Positions 33,906-46,226 are shown, counted from the stretch's first letter. The stretch: DNA of 64,000 nt from Misgurnus anguillicaudatus (GCF_027580225.2 NC_073355.2:17427501-17491500), one strand, 5' to 3'. Notes: generated from the sequence alone by a model not told the origin. Made by a program: numbers and translations.

Positions 33906-34944
33906 TAAAAATCTCTTTTAGAGGAGTGCCCTGCAGTGTTATGCAAAGTCAATTCAGCCCTCTAATTTAAGTTTTGACTTGTGATAAATTGACTTAACTT
34001 ATAAAAGCAAGTTAAGTTAAAGTAACTAAAGTAAAGATATGTAAAGATATTTTTTACAGTCTAGTACAGTTCGTGCTCTGAGTTTATTTCTAAAGCTCCC
34101 TTTATAAATTTTTAATCAAAGCACAAAATGGCCCAACTGTGAGATTCGAGAAGTGGATAAGCTACACCAATTTACACAGAGATTTGTACTTAACAGTTTC
34201 AAAAGAAGCACAGGCTGAGCCAACCTTGTCCAGTGTCACTGCATATTCAGATCTATGCAAATGCGACTCCTACGTAATGAACTGCTGTTACCTCAGACAG
34301 TGAAATCGGCATGTTTATGTAAATGACAGCACATCACATCGCAAAAGACCACTCTGGAAAGGTTTCTCTCTCCTATTGTTAAAACAAAATGCAATTTACA
34401 GAGTACATTTTTCAAAAGTAAGGCTGTTGCTTTTGATTTACATCTATAGACACAATAACCTAGCCATGTACTTGTTAGCAAAAGCATTGATTTTTTAATC
34501 TTTTTGCTGTGACATGCTTCTTGTCGCAATCTCACAGTTTCGCCGATGAAACACAGGGAATGGTACGTATTCACCATCGTATATTCCACCTTAACTGTTG
34601 TGCAGGCTGTCATGCTGTTGCATTATTCATGAGACATTTAAATCCGGAGGGAGTGGCACGACAAACCACTTATCAAAGACAACTCACAATTTTTCACATG
34701 GTTATTCAGAATACAATGGCTGGGAATGGGATGCACTTTGCCATAGATTCATGGAGTAATATGAACATTTAAGAAAGATAGACATAAAAGGGACCTCAGT
34801 GCCAGAGACTTCAACCTACTGAATGCAGCATACTGTAGTTGGAGTCTAAACATTTGCCGAATGCAATTTTGTCAATAATACCTGAGAATAGAAAAACATA
34901 AAATAATAATAATGCAAACAAGTCGATTTTATAGTGTTTTTTAT
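33906..34944. other. Non-coding stretch, nothing recognised
   Basis: No definite gene or element. Confidence 0.5.
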
Positions 34945-35100
34945 CTGTTACGTGTAATTACTAGTAAACTATGCATAATTACATGCAACTGACCCTAAAC
35001 CAAACCCTAACCCTATAAGTACATGTTGTTAACCATTATTACTCAGTACTTAAATGTATAATTACACTGTAACAAGGACACCGTAAAATAAAGTGTAACC
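34945..35100 (-). mobile_element. GGTTACACTTTATTTTA-type MITE, truncated copy
   Basis: Ends AAAATAAAGTGTAACC at 35100 and shares ATGCATAATTACATGCAACT and CCTAAACCAAACCCTAACCC with 10520-10664. The other terminus is missing. Confidence 0.8.
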
Positions 35101-36059
35101 CTCCGAAAGACTCATCTTAATAGACAACATATGGAAATTATTATGAAATTTCCCCATATAAAAAACCAACAGGAAAAATCCCATACGGTAGGGAAATCTG
35201 TAATCAATGACTATGACACTAACCACTAACGGCAATCACCCACATCTGCTATGAACGAAAAATGTTGAGGCACTTAAACAAATGGCTTACCGCTAGGCAC
35301 TTAAAGCAGGCATTTGAAAATAAAAAACCTAGACCTAATAGTATCTCATCTTTCTGAAAGAGCCCCTCCAATAGGACGATTGCTGCAGGCATCTGTCCCA
35401 CAGTCCAGATGTTAAGATGGATCTGCCGTGTTCAGGGGTGGCAGATGCTCCATTATATCGACTGCCACCAAACATTTCCTCTTCAGAATTATAACTAGCC
35501 TCCTCTTTCTCCCTGCCATTTAATAGGCTTAGCAAATAAATGGAGGATTTGAATAAATCACAGCAAATAATTCACCTCACAGACTGTCTTCTCGTCTCCG
35601 CAAAACCCATTTACAGACATTAGAATCCCCTCTCGATAATACGGACAGCTACTTAAAATATTTAGGCTCGGTTTAGAAAGCTCAGCGCCAATTTAATACA
35701 ATCTCATATTTATTATTTGTAGACTGATTATTGGTGAATGGGCAATTTACTGTCTGTCTTTGTGCATATTATCCCTCCAACATTGGCATCAGTTTTAATC
35801 AGTCAGTTTTATCTGACTTGCCATTTCTAGTTTTAAAAAGCTACCTGTGGTTTCCAATCTGTGTCAAACTGATTTAAGGCTTTTAGTTGCCGTGTAATAT
35901 GTTTATGCTTTAAAATCCCACCACGTAACATCTAAAATGCATTTAAAGATTTCTGAATCTATACAGAAATGCTACCAGTAAGTTTAATTTTAAACCTTTC
36001 TTGTCTTTTGGCTTTAACTCCACATAATGCAGAAAAATGAAAAAAAAAAATGGTTTCAA
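35101..36059. other. Non-coding stretch, nothing recognised
   Basis: No definite gene or element. Confidence 0.5.
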
Positions 36060-36149
36060 GTTGCCAATAGGCCAGTACCATTAAAATATACTTATATGTA
36101 CCATGTAGGTACAGATATGGCAACCCAGTATCACGAAATTACGTACCTA

Positions 36150-36618
36150 TAGTCACGTACATTTTTTATTATTTTCCGTGACATTGTTACGTTTTTCCAC
36201 GTTTATATGTGACCGTATCACGCATTTCTGTTTACGTGTCCCTGTCACGTCTTGGTTACTGAACTGTTTTTTCAAAATTTCTTACCATTGTAGCTTCGGT
36301 TTAGGGTTAGATTTACATCAAAGGACATCCTTACCCAAACCCAACTCTAACCCTAACGCCAAGCGACAATGGTTAAAAATTAGAAAATATAAAAAAATAA
36401 ATCTGAAAAAATATATAAACCAATACTTAAAGTGACACTCTAAAGCAAACACCAAATCTAACCCTAAACCGAAGCAACAATGGTTTAAAAATAGGAAAAA
36501 GCAGTTGAGTAACCAATTCGTGACAGGGACACGTAAACAGAAATGCGTGATACGGTCACGTATAAATGCAGAAAAACGTGACAGTGTCACGGAAAAGAAT
36601 CAAAAATTTACGTGACTA
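36150..36618. mobile_element. Foldback element with ~150-bp arms
   Basis: The left arm (TAGTCACGTAC, then CCGTGACATTGTTACG, then ACGCATTTCTGTTTACGTGT) is inverted at about 36480-36618. Because of this, two open frames on opposite strands (36178-36435 and 36318-36590) start with nearly the same 32 residues; they are translations of the palindrome and not genes. Between the arms is a shorter inverted pair containing CTAACCCTAA. Confidence 0.9.
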
Positions 36619-37332
36619 CACTGTTAGACTTTTTATTGTATAAATGCGGTAACTCACTGGCAACGTGTTGCCAGTGAGTTACTGTAACTGCCCCATTACA
36701 GTACCATAACTGTACATGTTTTTTACAGTATGATGCCCTTACTGCAGTTTCATTTTACAGTATAATACCCTTAATGTAACCTAGTTTAAAAATATATATA
36801 TCCTTAAAGGGGAATCAAACCCGGGTGGCCCGTGTCGTCGGTCTGTAACACTGCCACAGAGTCACTTGATAAATGTTACTCGCTACACTCCCCAAGTAGC
36901 CTCCAGCAAAATTCATGTTCAAAAAAGATTACACCCTCCTCCTCTAGTTAACGCCAGCGAGCGAACGCTGGCCCAATATTGATCCTCATCCTTCCTTTTA
37001 TTCTGTCACGCTTCTGGTCTCCTCCGACAAAACCTTGGGTTTTTTTCTTAGTTAAAAGCATAAAAAATAAAATGTATTTCATTTCAGAGAGATTTTTTTT
37101 CCATTTTATATGCTTCTATAACACTGTTTTATTCAACTACAGTAGCACTACTGCTGTTGTTTTACAGCAGTCTACCGCAAATTCCAAAAATACAGTAAAT
37201 CACTGTAAATGAAATGTTAATACTCATAATGCAATCCATATTACAGTAATGAACTGGAAAAGAAAATGATGGTATTTTACTGGGCATTTTGTGGTAAGTA
37301 ACTGTAGAAAATTACAGTGAAGTCTAACAGTA
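36619..37332. mobile_element. CTGTTAGACT-terminus DNA element
   Basis: Ends CACTGTTAGACT and AGTCTAACAGTA are inverted repeats next to TA dinucleotides. The interior is rich in TACAGTA-type words. The TA context and size suggest a Tc1/mariner-like non-autonomous element, as inference. It directly adjoins the foldback element before it. Confidence 0.7.
36811..36856 (-). other. tRNA-like relic (B-box and possible A-box)
   Basis: On the minus strand GGTTTGATTCC (36821-36811) fits an RNA polymerase III B box and TGGCAGTGTTA (36856-36846) resembles an A box. Their spacing of 24 bases is shorter than in tRNA genes, and no acceptor stem can be drawn. Probably a tRNA-derived piece carried by the surrounding element, not a functional tRNA. 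Confidence 0.35.
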
Positions 37333-37479
37333 TATGTACATAATTTTATATTTATATAACATACAGTACCAATATGTACCTTTTAGGTACTAATGTGCAC
37401 CCTTTGGTACCAATATGTACCTCGAAGGTACTAAAATGAACTTTAGGTACAAAGGTGTATGTTTGAAAGGGTAGTGACA

Positions 37480-38464
37480 GGAAAAAGGAGTGGAAACTCT
37501 ATGCTCAACTAGGTAAAACCTTGTGTTAAAGTTTTTCCAAGAATTTACCAATTCATTGGCACAAATACAAATGATAGACTTGTTAACCTTCCTAAACATT
37601 GGAGTAAAGTAACATTCACTTACAGAATATCTTGAAAACAACATGTGCATTTTAACCAAAGTTCAAAATCATATGACACGAAACACAGCTTAACGGATTC
37701 TCTGCGACACAGTGTTGCACTTCACCAAGGGATCAATTTTCCATTGCAATCCCCCGTCCTGTCCCCCGTTTGATTTTGCATGATTGACTGCTACCTGCAA
37801 CAGGAATAGCAAGCATTTAACCTTCCAACGTCACATCAGCGTGCCCACTCTAATGAGCATTCAGTGCTGACAGCCCCAGCCCCGCAGCTGTGCGACCGGT
37901 GATCCTCAGCAGGCTTCCTGCTTCACAGCACTCAGAGGCAAACGCACAAACCGGCCGCTCTACCAGCACCTCTCTACAGACTGATGCCCACTCAGTGCCT
38001 GCATGCCTCTTTATGAGTGCTGCTGTAGGGAACCTCAGCCTCCACAATGCATCTTTCCTGTGCCAAACACTTAGGCAGCAGCCCACAGCTCTCTCCTGGA
38101 CCCCTGCCCCCTTCTCCGAGTGCTGCCTCCAGAGAGACAAGCTTACAAAGTATGAAGAATGGTTGTCAATCGTACCTCAAAAAGTTTACCAGCTTTAAAT
38201 TGTGACTGAGTGCATCCGGAGGATGCAGTGGATATCTGTCGTTCCCAAGTGTCTGGAAAGTCAATATCAAATGTTGCCAGACTTGTTTTCCTTTTTCCAC
38301 TTCTGAACCGGCATAGAATCTTAAAATGATATTTCTGCAATGATGCACATACATGTAATTGTCATTTTTATTTTATAACATCACTACAATTTATATTATA
38401 CAATTACATTTTACATGTATGCATTCTATCCAAGGCAAGGCAAAAATCAGTATTTGTGTTTATT
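37480..38464. other. Non-coding stretch; GC-richer block 37830-38140
   Basis: The block at 37830-38140 is GC-richer than its surroundings, open on both strands for about 100 codons, and without a recognisable domain. It may be regulatory or exonic. Confidence 0.35.
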
Positions 38465-38601
38465 CACTCTAAATGTTGGGTTATTAAATAAATGTTTTTT
38501 TTTAACAACAACCCAGCATAGGTTTGTTTATAACCCAGCATGTGTTCTGGCCAATATTTACCTAGCATTGGTTTAAAAATAACCCAGCAGAATTTAGAGT
38601 G
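38465..38601. mobile_element. AACCCAGCA-repeat MITE, copy 2
   Basis: Ends CACTCTAAATG and ATTTAGAGTG are inverted repeats; internal words GTTGGGTTATT, AACCCAGCATG and AACCCAGCAG match copy 1 at 7610-7756. Confidence 0.8.
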
Positions 38602-38689
38602 TTGTGAATCAAACCCACAACCTTTCAGTTAAGCTTCAGAAATACCATACAAAATGAAAGAAAGTTCCAGGTTAAGTTGTTTACAGTAT

Positions 38690-39209
38690 ACAGTGACGTG
38701 TTAACATTTTACATATTGAACTACAGAGTCCCCTCACGTGGCACACAACCCTCTTGCCCTCGGTGTTGAACCCACACCATTTATAGCCTCGCAGTAACCA
38801 GCAATCTTATTATGAGATTTAACTTTGCTCCAGTCGGACTCGTGCACGAGCGGTGCTCCACTCCATAACCCAACTCTTAAATCACGGGCAACAGTTATAA
38901 CTTGCTGTGGGCTCGCGTTATAACAGACAGTACTGTGGTGTAGGGGAACTTCAGCCATGTGCTCTGTCTGTCTGTGCGGAATACATAAAGGCTCTGCCTT
39001 GAATTAATCACTCGCTCTTTAATGGATCTTTGAGGATCGCGCTTGACGCAGTGAGGAGCTGCAGCTCTTTGTATTCCCGGGCCAAGAGGAACCTTGTGTT
39101 TTCCCCGTCCGATATCTACTGCCTCTTACAAAATGTCAAAGGGTTCATGGTGACATAGGGACCCCGGTTTTGCTTACGGAGAGACTACAGGGCTCTTGCT
39201 TCGACAGAG
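38690..39209 (+). promoter_or_regulatory. Candidate promoter and non-coding first exon
   Basis: A repeat-free, CG-containing block that ends in GACAGAG followed by GTAAGT at 39210, a consensus 5' splice site. The ATG codons shortly upstream (39132, 39146) open only tiny frames, so any transcript part here would be 5' untranslated. ACATAAAGG at 38981 is a weak TATA-like word. It opens the longest repeat-poor island of the window. No protein evidence supports it; the donor could be a chance match. Confidence 0.3.
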
Positions 39210-40950
39210 GTAAGTGGATAAAATGTTTCGGAATGTAGCTTTGTCGTATCCACGGAAAGACGTCGATAAATGTGAGGTTGATGTTGTTAGACGAGATTTG
39301 AAAGGATCGGAAGTGTAGTATGAAACTGAATATGTTGTGAATGCAAGTGGCTATTGCAACAAATGCTTCTGTCGGACTTGTCCAACTTATAAGCGGATCG
39401 TTTAATGTGTGGAGTTTAACCATAAACGGACTTGAAATGCGCAGTATACATTCACGCAAAACTAAACGGGAAAGAGAGGTTTGGAAGCGCGTTTCTTTTT
39501 TGGAATAATCGGACGTTGTGCGTAAAATAAATTGTGGTATAATATAGGCTACGTTATCAAAGTAACGAATAAATATCTCTATTAACAGTTAGTTAATGGA
39601 TTTGTTAAACTGTGAAGCGTGTCAATAAGAGATGTTCCGGGATTTAATGTGTCTTTCTTGCGATGTGAGACTCCACGGCACCGCCAACATCCCCGGAATA
39701 TCGCCAAAGCTTTCAGGACCATGGACAGCGGACAGGTCGCGTTTGCCGCTAGAGTTCGCCTTCAGCCATACAAATAACAACTGATAGACCCCTTCAAATC
39801 CCCAATCGTGAGGATTTTAGTAAACAGCCTGAGTATATGTACGATATGTGCATGGTAAATACACTTACATAGCTTGTCATGTCCGTTTACACCGGCTAAG
39901 CTCCCAAAGTTTTCCAGCGTATATATTCATCACAAATTCTGTGTAGTGTTGAATAAGCACAGCGCGTTCGTCTCTGAGAGCAAGACTTTATGGATTGCTA
40001 AATTAAGAAATCATTCGAAGTCTCTGAAGCGGGATAAATTATTCAGAGACATAATAATTGAGTTGGAATCAAAGCTCAGATTGAATATATAACGAAGATC
40101 CTCACAACCTACTTTCAAATACGTCATAAAATGAAATATTGGCTTATTTAAGCAAGCTGGAGTGCGTAAGTAAAACTTTAAGAATGAATGTTGTTTACAT
40201 TTTATTTATATACTTTTTTTATCCCGACCCGAATGCAAGAGCGTGCATCAATCATGACTGCGTCATAATGACTAGTTGTAAAGTTTTATCCCTTGACTGA
40301 CAAAACTGTGCATTTGTAATCTTTTAACACCCTGAGAAAATCCACATCATAACAGGTTATTTAACGTACTGGCAATGACAAAGAAAGAGTTTTCGTTCAT
40401 CTTTCTCCCCGACAGTAAAAGTGAATCAGCACCGGAGCACCAAGCGCGTATTCCTCTCCAAAGACGCACACCTTTAACAGGTCAAACACGCACGTTCGGA
40501 TTTTAGTTTCACAATAAACATCGGTATTTAAAAGCTCTTAAAGACATAGATCCTTAGATCCAAAGAAATTTTTTTTTTTTATTCAACAAAATATTATGGA
40601 AGCCCAAAGCATCATCCTAATGCGTGTTTTCATTGCTAAAAGATCGATTACCAGCAGATCGACACAGATTAACCACCTGCAGGCATTCTTTAGAAACAGA
40701 CTGAGAATCTTCACCCTGTCTTTAGTGAGAACAGGATCCATCTCAGTCGTTTCAGAGAGATATCTACCTACACATAACCTATGGTTTAATAAAGAGTACG
40801 CTGATTAGAGGAAAAACTAAAACACGGTCTGTTCTTCTTTCTCCATCTCTTATCTTGATTATGCAGCTTAAAGATTGAGTCAGCTATTTTGTATGCAAGG
40901 TGTCTGAACCAGGCTCTTTCTGGAGGAGAGAGCAATCGTGCGGTGGATAC
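39210..40950. other. Repeat-poor island
   Basis: No transposon recognised. At 39721 ATG in a strong initiation context (GGACCATGG) opens an 18-codon frame ending at 39777. A run of T at 40569 is the only low-complexity stretch. Confidence 0.45.

Positions 40951-41030
<80 letters not shown>
40951..41030. repeat. GA microsatellite with one interruption
   Basis: About 80 bases of GA repeats interrupted once by GATAGA near 40975. Translating it gives the long Leu-Ser and Arg-Glu frames on the two strands, which are artefacts. Confidence 0.98.
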
Positions 41031-41033
<3 letters not shown>

Positions 41034-43128
41034 TGGACAGATAGACAGACATAGAGGGAGATGCATGGCAAGAAGGGTGTAAAGAGAAGATACGACTCTT
41101 GCATTGTCGATATAACCATAGAGCAAAGCATCGTTTATAGTAATGCAATACCTTGCTTTATGTATATGCATGCAGCACTTTCATAAGACATACACAATAA
41201 ATTGTGCCTACTCAATATAGAGACTCATAAAACACAAGTGCAGTTGTCGGTGATATCTGATGTGGAAGGCTTTTACGGCACCACTAACGTTTGGATAGAT
41301 GCAGGAATGGATGGCAATCCAGTAAAAGTGAACACAGATGACAATACGAATAAAACGTACACATATCACAGATTTTTCTGCAAGAAGAATATGAAGTACA
41401 GGTGTGACGGGAGTTTTGTGTTGCTGTGCCCATTCTGACTCTTGTTTGGTTTTGTAAATAAACCACTGTAATACATTAAGCAATACAACGATTAACGTTC
41501 AGCAAATTTTGGATTCCCCTTTGGCAAGTGTCCTGCAGAATAATGTGCACTCATAACGGACATCAAGAATGGTTTATAAGGTATATAATTTTTTCGAGAC
41601 ATGCCATTTACGTGATTGATGTACACAATTTTAAAACCCAACGAGAAGTCATATAAAAGTTATATAGTGACGTCCTTCATGTCTAGATTCATATAAAACA
41701 TGCATCTGAAAGCAATGATTCACTTTTAAGATGCATGTTGCTACACTTTAGGCACTTGTATGTTACATGACTGAGATAAAAAAATTGTATATCATAACTT
41801 GCCACAGATCAGTGGGTATTACAATGTGTGGATTCGTGTCATGTCTAGATACTAGAAGGGCCTTATTTCTATTCACACACTATTCTCTTACTAAGGCAGA
41901 CAGTGTTGAATAGGGAGAAAAGGGGCTGTCTGTGCTGTTGAAAACCTTTCGAGAGGCTGTTGCACTAAAGTGGCACATGGCTTTGATTTCATTGTGATAT
42001 GAAGTGTGTACTTTTTGTTTCTTGTTTACAAATCCGAATGGCAGCCTTTTGATTGTATATTGATGGAGATGCTGTAACCTTCATCCTTCATGCCCTGTGT
42101 ATGTGCCCACATCTTAATGCTGTAGGGCAGTGGACATGAAAGTTCGAGTACAATACCTGGGGTATTATTTCACTTTTTTATCCGGTGCATAATAACTCTT
42201 GGCTGGAAGTATTAGCACTGCCGGGAAGATAGGCTGTGAATGTATCCTGACCGTAAGTGTTAAACCCCTGGGACGGCTTGCAATCGACAAGTAATTAAAA
42301 TCTGAAACGCATGTTCAGAAAGTAGAAAATGGAGGTTTGGGTGAGCATCCGGAGGTCTCAACACAGCTTTAAATAAGTGGCTGGAGCTCACAGATAAGAC
42401 TGGAATAACAGAGCTGATGTCCTTAGAGCCTTCGCCCTTGAGTGCTGTTTTATTTCAATTTAGCAAAGCAAAGATTGCACAGTTGTTGCGATTGTATCTC
42501 TTGGAAAGCATACAAATGGCATTAACAGCTTCACCTTGAATCAGCAGCTTGTAGGAGTCATTATCTATACTGTACGGCTAGTGATTACCAAAACGGGTAT
42601 ATGGCCCACTCTCAAGCATGCCATGTCAGTTTCAGGTGCGTTAAACACAACTAAGCACTGTGGAAAATGTTAACTTTCACCGAGTTTGCGACGCTTGGCT
42701 GATACTGTGGGTGAATAACACAGTCAGACATGTTGAGATTGCTTAATGCAAATCTGTACTCCATTAGATACTATTAGAATCTTATGCACAGCATGAACTA
42801 ACCTCGAGTTGAATTTCTTGCTAACATTGCCCTATTAATCTCCATTGTAAGAAATTACCTAATGAAAGTTATATGTAGGTTGCTGCTGGCACTGTTATTA
42901 TGAGCGAAATCCTTTAGTGATAAGGCATTCAGGAGTAGAAGGGATATTGAACATCACCCCTCCTCTTACCCCGACATCCCTTGTGCAAAGTAATTAGAGG
43001 TTGGGATACTGAATGGGATGGATGTATATACCTTCAGGCCTGAGTCCAGACTTGATGAATATCCCATGCATGCGAATTCATTAAAGTTGCTGATGCACAA
43101 TGGTTTTGTCCATGCTACCTGCCATCAT
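41031..43128. other. Repeat-poor non-coding stretch
   Basis: No transposon ends seen. A 78-codon plus-strand frame at 41202-41438 reads like a soluble protein segment but matches nothing I recognise. The remainder is ordinary. Confidence 0.4.
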
Positions 43129-43158
43129 TTCTCTCTCTTTCTCTCTCTCTCTCTCTCA
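43129..43158. repeat. Short (TC)n microsatellite
   Basis: About 30 bases of CT repeats with one TTT interruption. Confidence 0.9.
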
Positions 43159-43706
43159 TTTGGCCTTATCTATTTGTTCTCAGGATATGTATACAGTGCA
43201 AATAGCGATTAAATTGCGGTGCTGTCGGGGTTACAGGGTCAATAAAATCCTACCGCTGCATAAACCATAGCATCGGTCAATCAATATAATGAAAGGATGC
43301 CGTGATATAAAACAGAGACGGGACCAAGTGTACTTGTTCTGCTGCCAAAGTATGGATATTAATACAGTGGATGCATGGACTGTGGATTTCAAATGAATCA
43401 GCCACTTCAAAATTGCAATTTTTCAACATTTCATAAATTCTCGTTCCATTAGATTTGAAGAAAGTAAAAAAAAAATTACAGAGAATTTGAAGGGACGGCA
43501 AGTAGTGTCTTTGTATTTAACGGAATCAATATTGATCACCCTGAATGCCATTTTTACATGTCACTCACATATACAACATGTCCACATACAAAATTTCTGT
43601 TTTAATAAAAGCACCAAAGTCCATCACACCTTACACTGTCAGAAAAAATGGTCACAAATTGACCCTACCTGTTTATGGGGCAGTACCCTTTAATAAGGTC
43701 CTAATA

Positions 43707-44044
43707 AGGGCTGTCAAAAGTGATTTATGCAATTAATCGCATACAAAATAAAAGTTTTTTTGCGCATTATATATTTGTGTGTGTGTTGTGTGTAATTATC
43801 GTCTATATAAATATACACATACATGTATACATTTAAGAACATTTTTGTTTATGTATATATTTTTTATTTATACATATAATATAAAATAAATTTAAATTTA
43901 AATACATATTTCTATGTAAATGTTTGTTAAATACATATATGCATGTGTGTGTATTTACACAAAATAATTACACATTATTTTACATATATATTATGCAAAA
44001 ACAAACTTTTATTTTGTATGCGATTAATCTTTTGACAGCCCTAG
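43707..44044. mobile_element. 338-bp hAT MITE, AGGGCTGTCAAAAG termini (nested)
   Basis: Left AGGGCTGTCAAAAG and right CTTTTGACAGCCCTAG, with an inner inverted pair AATTAATCGCATACAAAATA. Flanked by TCCTAATA (43699-43706) and TTCTAATA (44045-44052), an 8-base duplication with one mismatch. The centre is an AT-rich run of ATATAC/TATGTG words typical of this family. Confidence 0.93.
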
Positions 44045-44063
44045 TTCTAATATAGGTAGACAT

Positions 44064-44536
44064 CAGTGGGGGCTCGTGACTGCTCATCCGAGGGGCGCAA
44101 ATTCAATATATGTGTTCGGAGTGTCATTTGTGTTGCTTGTGTTTTTCAAATATGTGTTTGTTGTGTCATGTGAACCATGTGCATCACGTGTGTTGTCAAA
44201 ATAAGTGCCTGCTGCAGATGCGTCAAAACCGTTTATGATAAAAGAGACGCTCACGTTCACAAAATACACGCAACACACTCCTTTAACAGTAAACTATGAT
44301 TACGCATGAGATTATGCGAGTATCTGGCAAACGCGAGCGTCTCTTTTATCATAAACCCTTTAGACGCGTCTGCAGCAGACACTTATTCTGACAAGACACG
44401 TGATGCACATAGGATCACTCGACGCACAGAACACATATTTTGAAAAAAAGGAACCACACGCATGACGGGCTACATACATGTTTTGATGAACTTCGCATCG
44501 AGCGCCCTCGAAAAAAGAAGTCACCGCCCGCCACTG
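44064..44536. mobile_element. 473-bp hAT foldback MITE, CAGTGG termini (nested)
   Basis: Perfect 8-base duplication GTAGACAT at 44056-44063 and 44537-44544. Ends CAGTGGGGGCTCGTGACT and the complement of CAGTGGCGGGCGGTGACT. The inverted arms continue for about 190 bases, with shared words GTGCATCACGTGT, CTGCTGCAGA and TTTATGATAAAAGAGACGCT. No transposase. Confidence 0.96.
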
Positions 44537-44664
44537 GTAGACATATGTTCTTTTGGTACAAATATGTACTTCTAAGGAGTAATATGAACTACTTAGGTAC
44601 AAAGGTGTACTTTTTGAAAGAGTACCATCCCAGTGACAGTTAGGGACCATTTTTTGACAGTGTA

Positions 44665-46226
44665 TACTACTGTAGTCCAAGTGATTTTCACAATTGGATC
44701 CCAATGTAAATTCTTAACACAGAGCATAAGACATAAAGATTTTAGCAGTGTGATTTTTGCGGAAAGGTCTTATTAAGGGTTATGACTGGATATAAAACCT
44801 TTCGTCTGGTTTCTCACTGAGACCAAGGACACCAATTCTGTTTGACCATGATCAATAATTTTAGTATGTTCTACCAGCTCTCATCTGTCACATGATGAAT
44901 TACATTGTGAAAAACATGGTGACTTTAATGACATTAAACATTAAATCTATGACCTGTTGCCTAGTAGGACATACTAGAATGTGATATAAGAAATGAGACA
45001 AAAAAGAAAGTGCAGAAATAAATTACGAGAAACAGGTGCAGGTACATCGAAACAGTCCGACTACCATCTGCTACAGAATGCTGCTGGCCATTGGAAAAAA
45101 GGGACTGTCTCATACTTGGCGATCTGATTAATGTTTTCATCTGCTCAGCAAAGACAATTCTAACAGATTGAGAAATACTGTAAAACTGACAACATTCTCA
45201 TGATCTCACCGAGGAAATCGAAGGTGATATCATTCATTGTGTGTTGTGCATATGGTTAGAGAGGAGAAAAATGCAGAAACACAAACACGACGTCTGTCGT
45301 CGTGTCGGCCGTGTCACTGTTTACCCTCTCCTGTGAAAAACCTCATTTATAATCTGACCGTGTGACTTCTTCATCACCGTAAATAATACTTCATGCCCAC
45401 ATGACAGCCACCCCTCCTCCCCAGAACCTCAATTGAATCTGCGGGGCAATCTAGCAGCGCACAGTCATATCAAGTACGAAGAACAAGATCTCAAGGAAAA
45501 GAACAGGGAGGGCCATCAAACACACGGTGTACTTTCACAGCGACATTTAATAGTAGATAGCAAATAGTTTCCTTTCCTTTAAGGCAACATGCATTTGTTC
45601 TTTTCTTTGGGTGCCACACAAACATTTTTACACAAAAGTTGAACTTTAAGTACGAAGACGGTGTCAGATGAAGAAATGTTAAGAAACAGTTGAAAGAGCA
45701 AGTGTGTGTGTGTTTTTCATGCGGAGTTGTTCACCGCAGGTGATTGCCATTGCCATATTTGTTGTTGCCATTGAGACCCTCTTGGGGAAGTGATAGGACA
45801 CAATGGGGCTGATAAAATGACAACGTTCATTCCATATAAAGCGTACAGGTATCAGTGTTAAAGCGGCAGAAATCGGCACTGCAGAATGTGTCTACAACCA
45901 TCTGTTTCTTGGTTGCGCATTACTGAACAGTTCTCCTTCACACATTTGCTGTCTATGATCCATGATGCCACATTTAAATGTACAATTCACTCTTTTATTG
46001 TTCTTTTATGTGTGTTACATCATTCAGTTATATTAATTACTTATTAAGTAACATAATGTGTTAACTGTTAGTGGGTCACTATATGAGCAGTGGTCATTTT
46101 CGCTCTCCACACTAAAAACTACCAAACATTGTTGCCATCTTATCAACATACAATATGTAGCATGTACAGTACACCATGCTAACTTATGTTTGTTTTTAGT
46201 GCATTAATATGTTAGTTTTCTGGCTT
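44665..46226. other. Non-coding stretch, nothing recognised
   Basis: About 1.5 kb without definite genes or elements. Confidence 0.5.

Larger units (their letters stand above)
36060..37478. mobile_element. GTACC-repeat MITE split by two stacked elements
   Basis: Left remnant at about 36074-36120 (ATGTACCATGTAGGTACAGA) and right remnant at about 37360-37478 (GTACCAATATGTACCTTTTA, ending GGTAGTGACAGG) are typical of this family. The 1.2 kb between them is occupied by a foldback element (36150-36618) and a second inverted-repeat element (36619-37332). Confidence 0.65.
43632..44664. mobile_element. GTACC-repeat MITE split by two hAT insertions
   Basis: Ends TACACTGTCAGAAAAAATGG and the complement of TACACTGTCAAAAAATGG are inverted repeats starting with TA. 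Family GTACC words lie at 43681-43698 and 44550-44630. Removing the insertions at 43707-44044 and 44064-44536 rejoins a short MITE of about 220 bases. Confidence 0.9.

Noticed and set aside
36300..36360. CCCTAA/TTAGGG-like words suggesting telomeric repeats
   Set aside because: Only isolated degenerate words (also near 1415, 10545 and 35000) inside MITEs, not a tandem array.
36178..36590. Two open frames on opposite strands with nearly identical N-terminal 32 residues
   Set aside because: They are the two arms of a palindromic element translated in both directions, not duplicated genes.
38600..38650. B-box-like GGTTTGATTC on the minus strand after the AACCCAGCA MITE
   Set aside because: No A box at a usable distance and no tRNA fold; too short to call a SINE.
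40786..41148. 120-codon and overlapping frames full of Ser-Leu or Arg-Glu
   Set aside because: Direct translation of the GA microsatellite.
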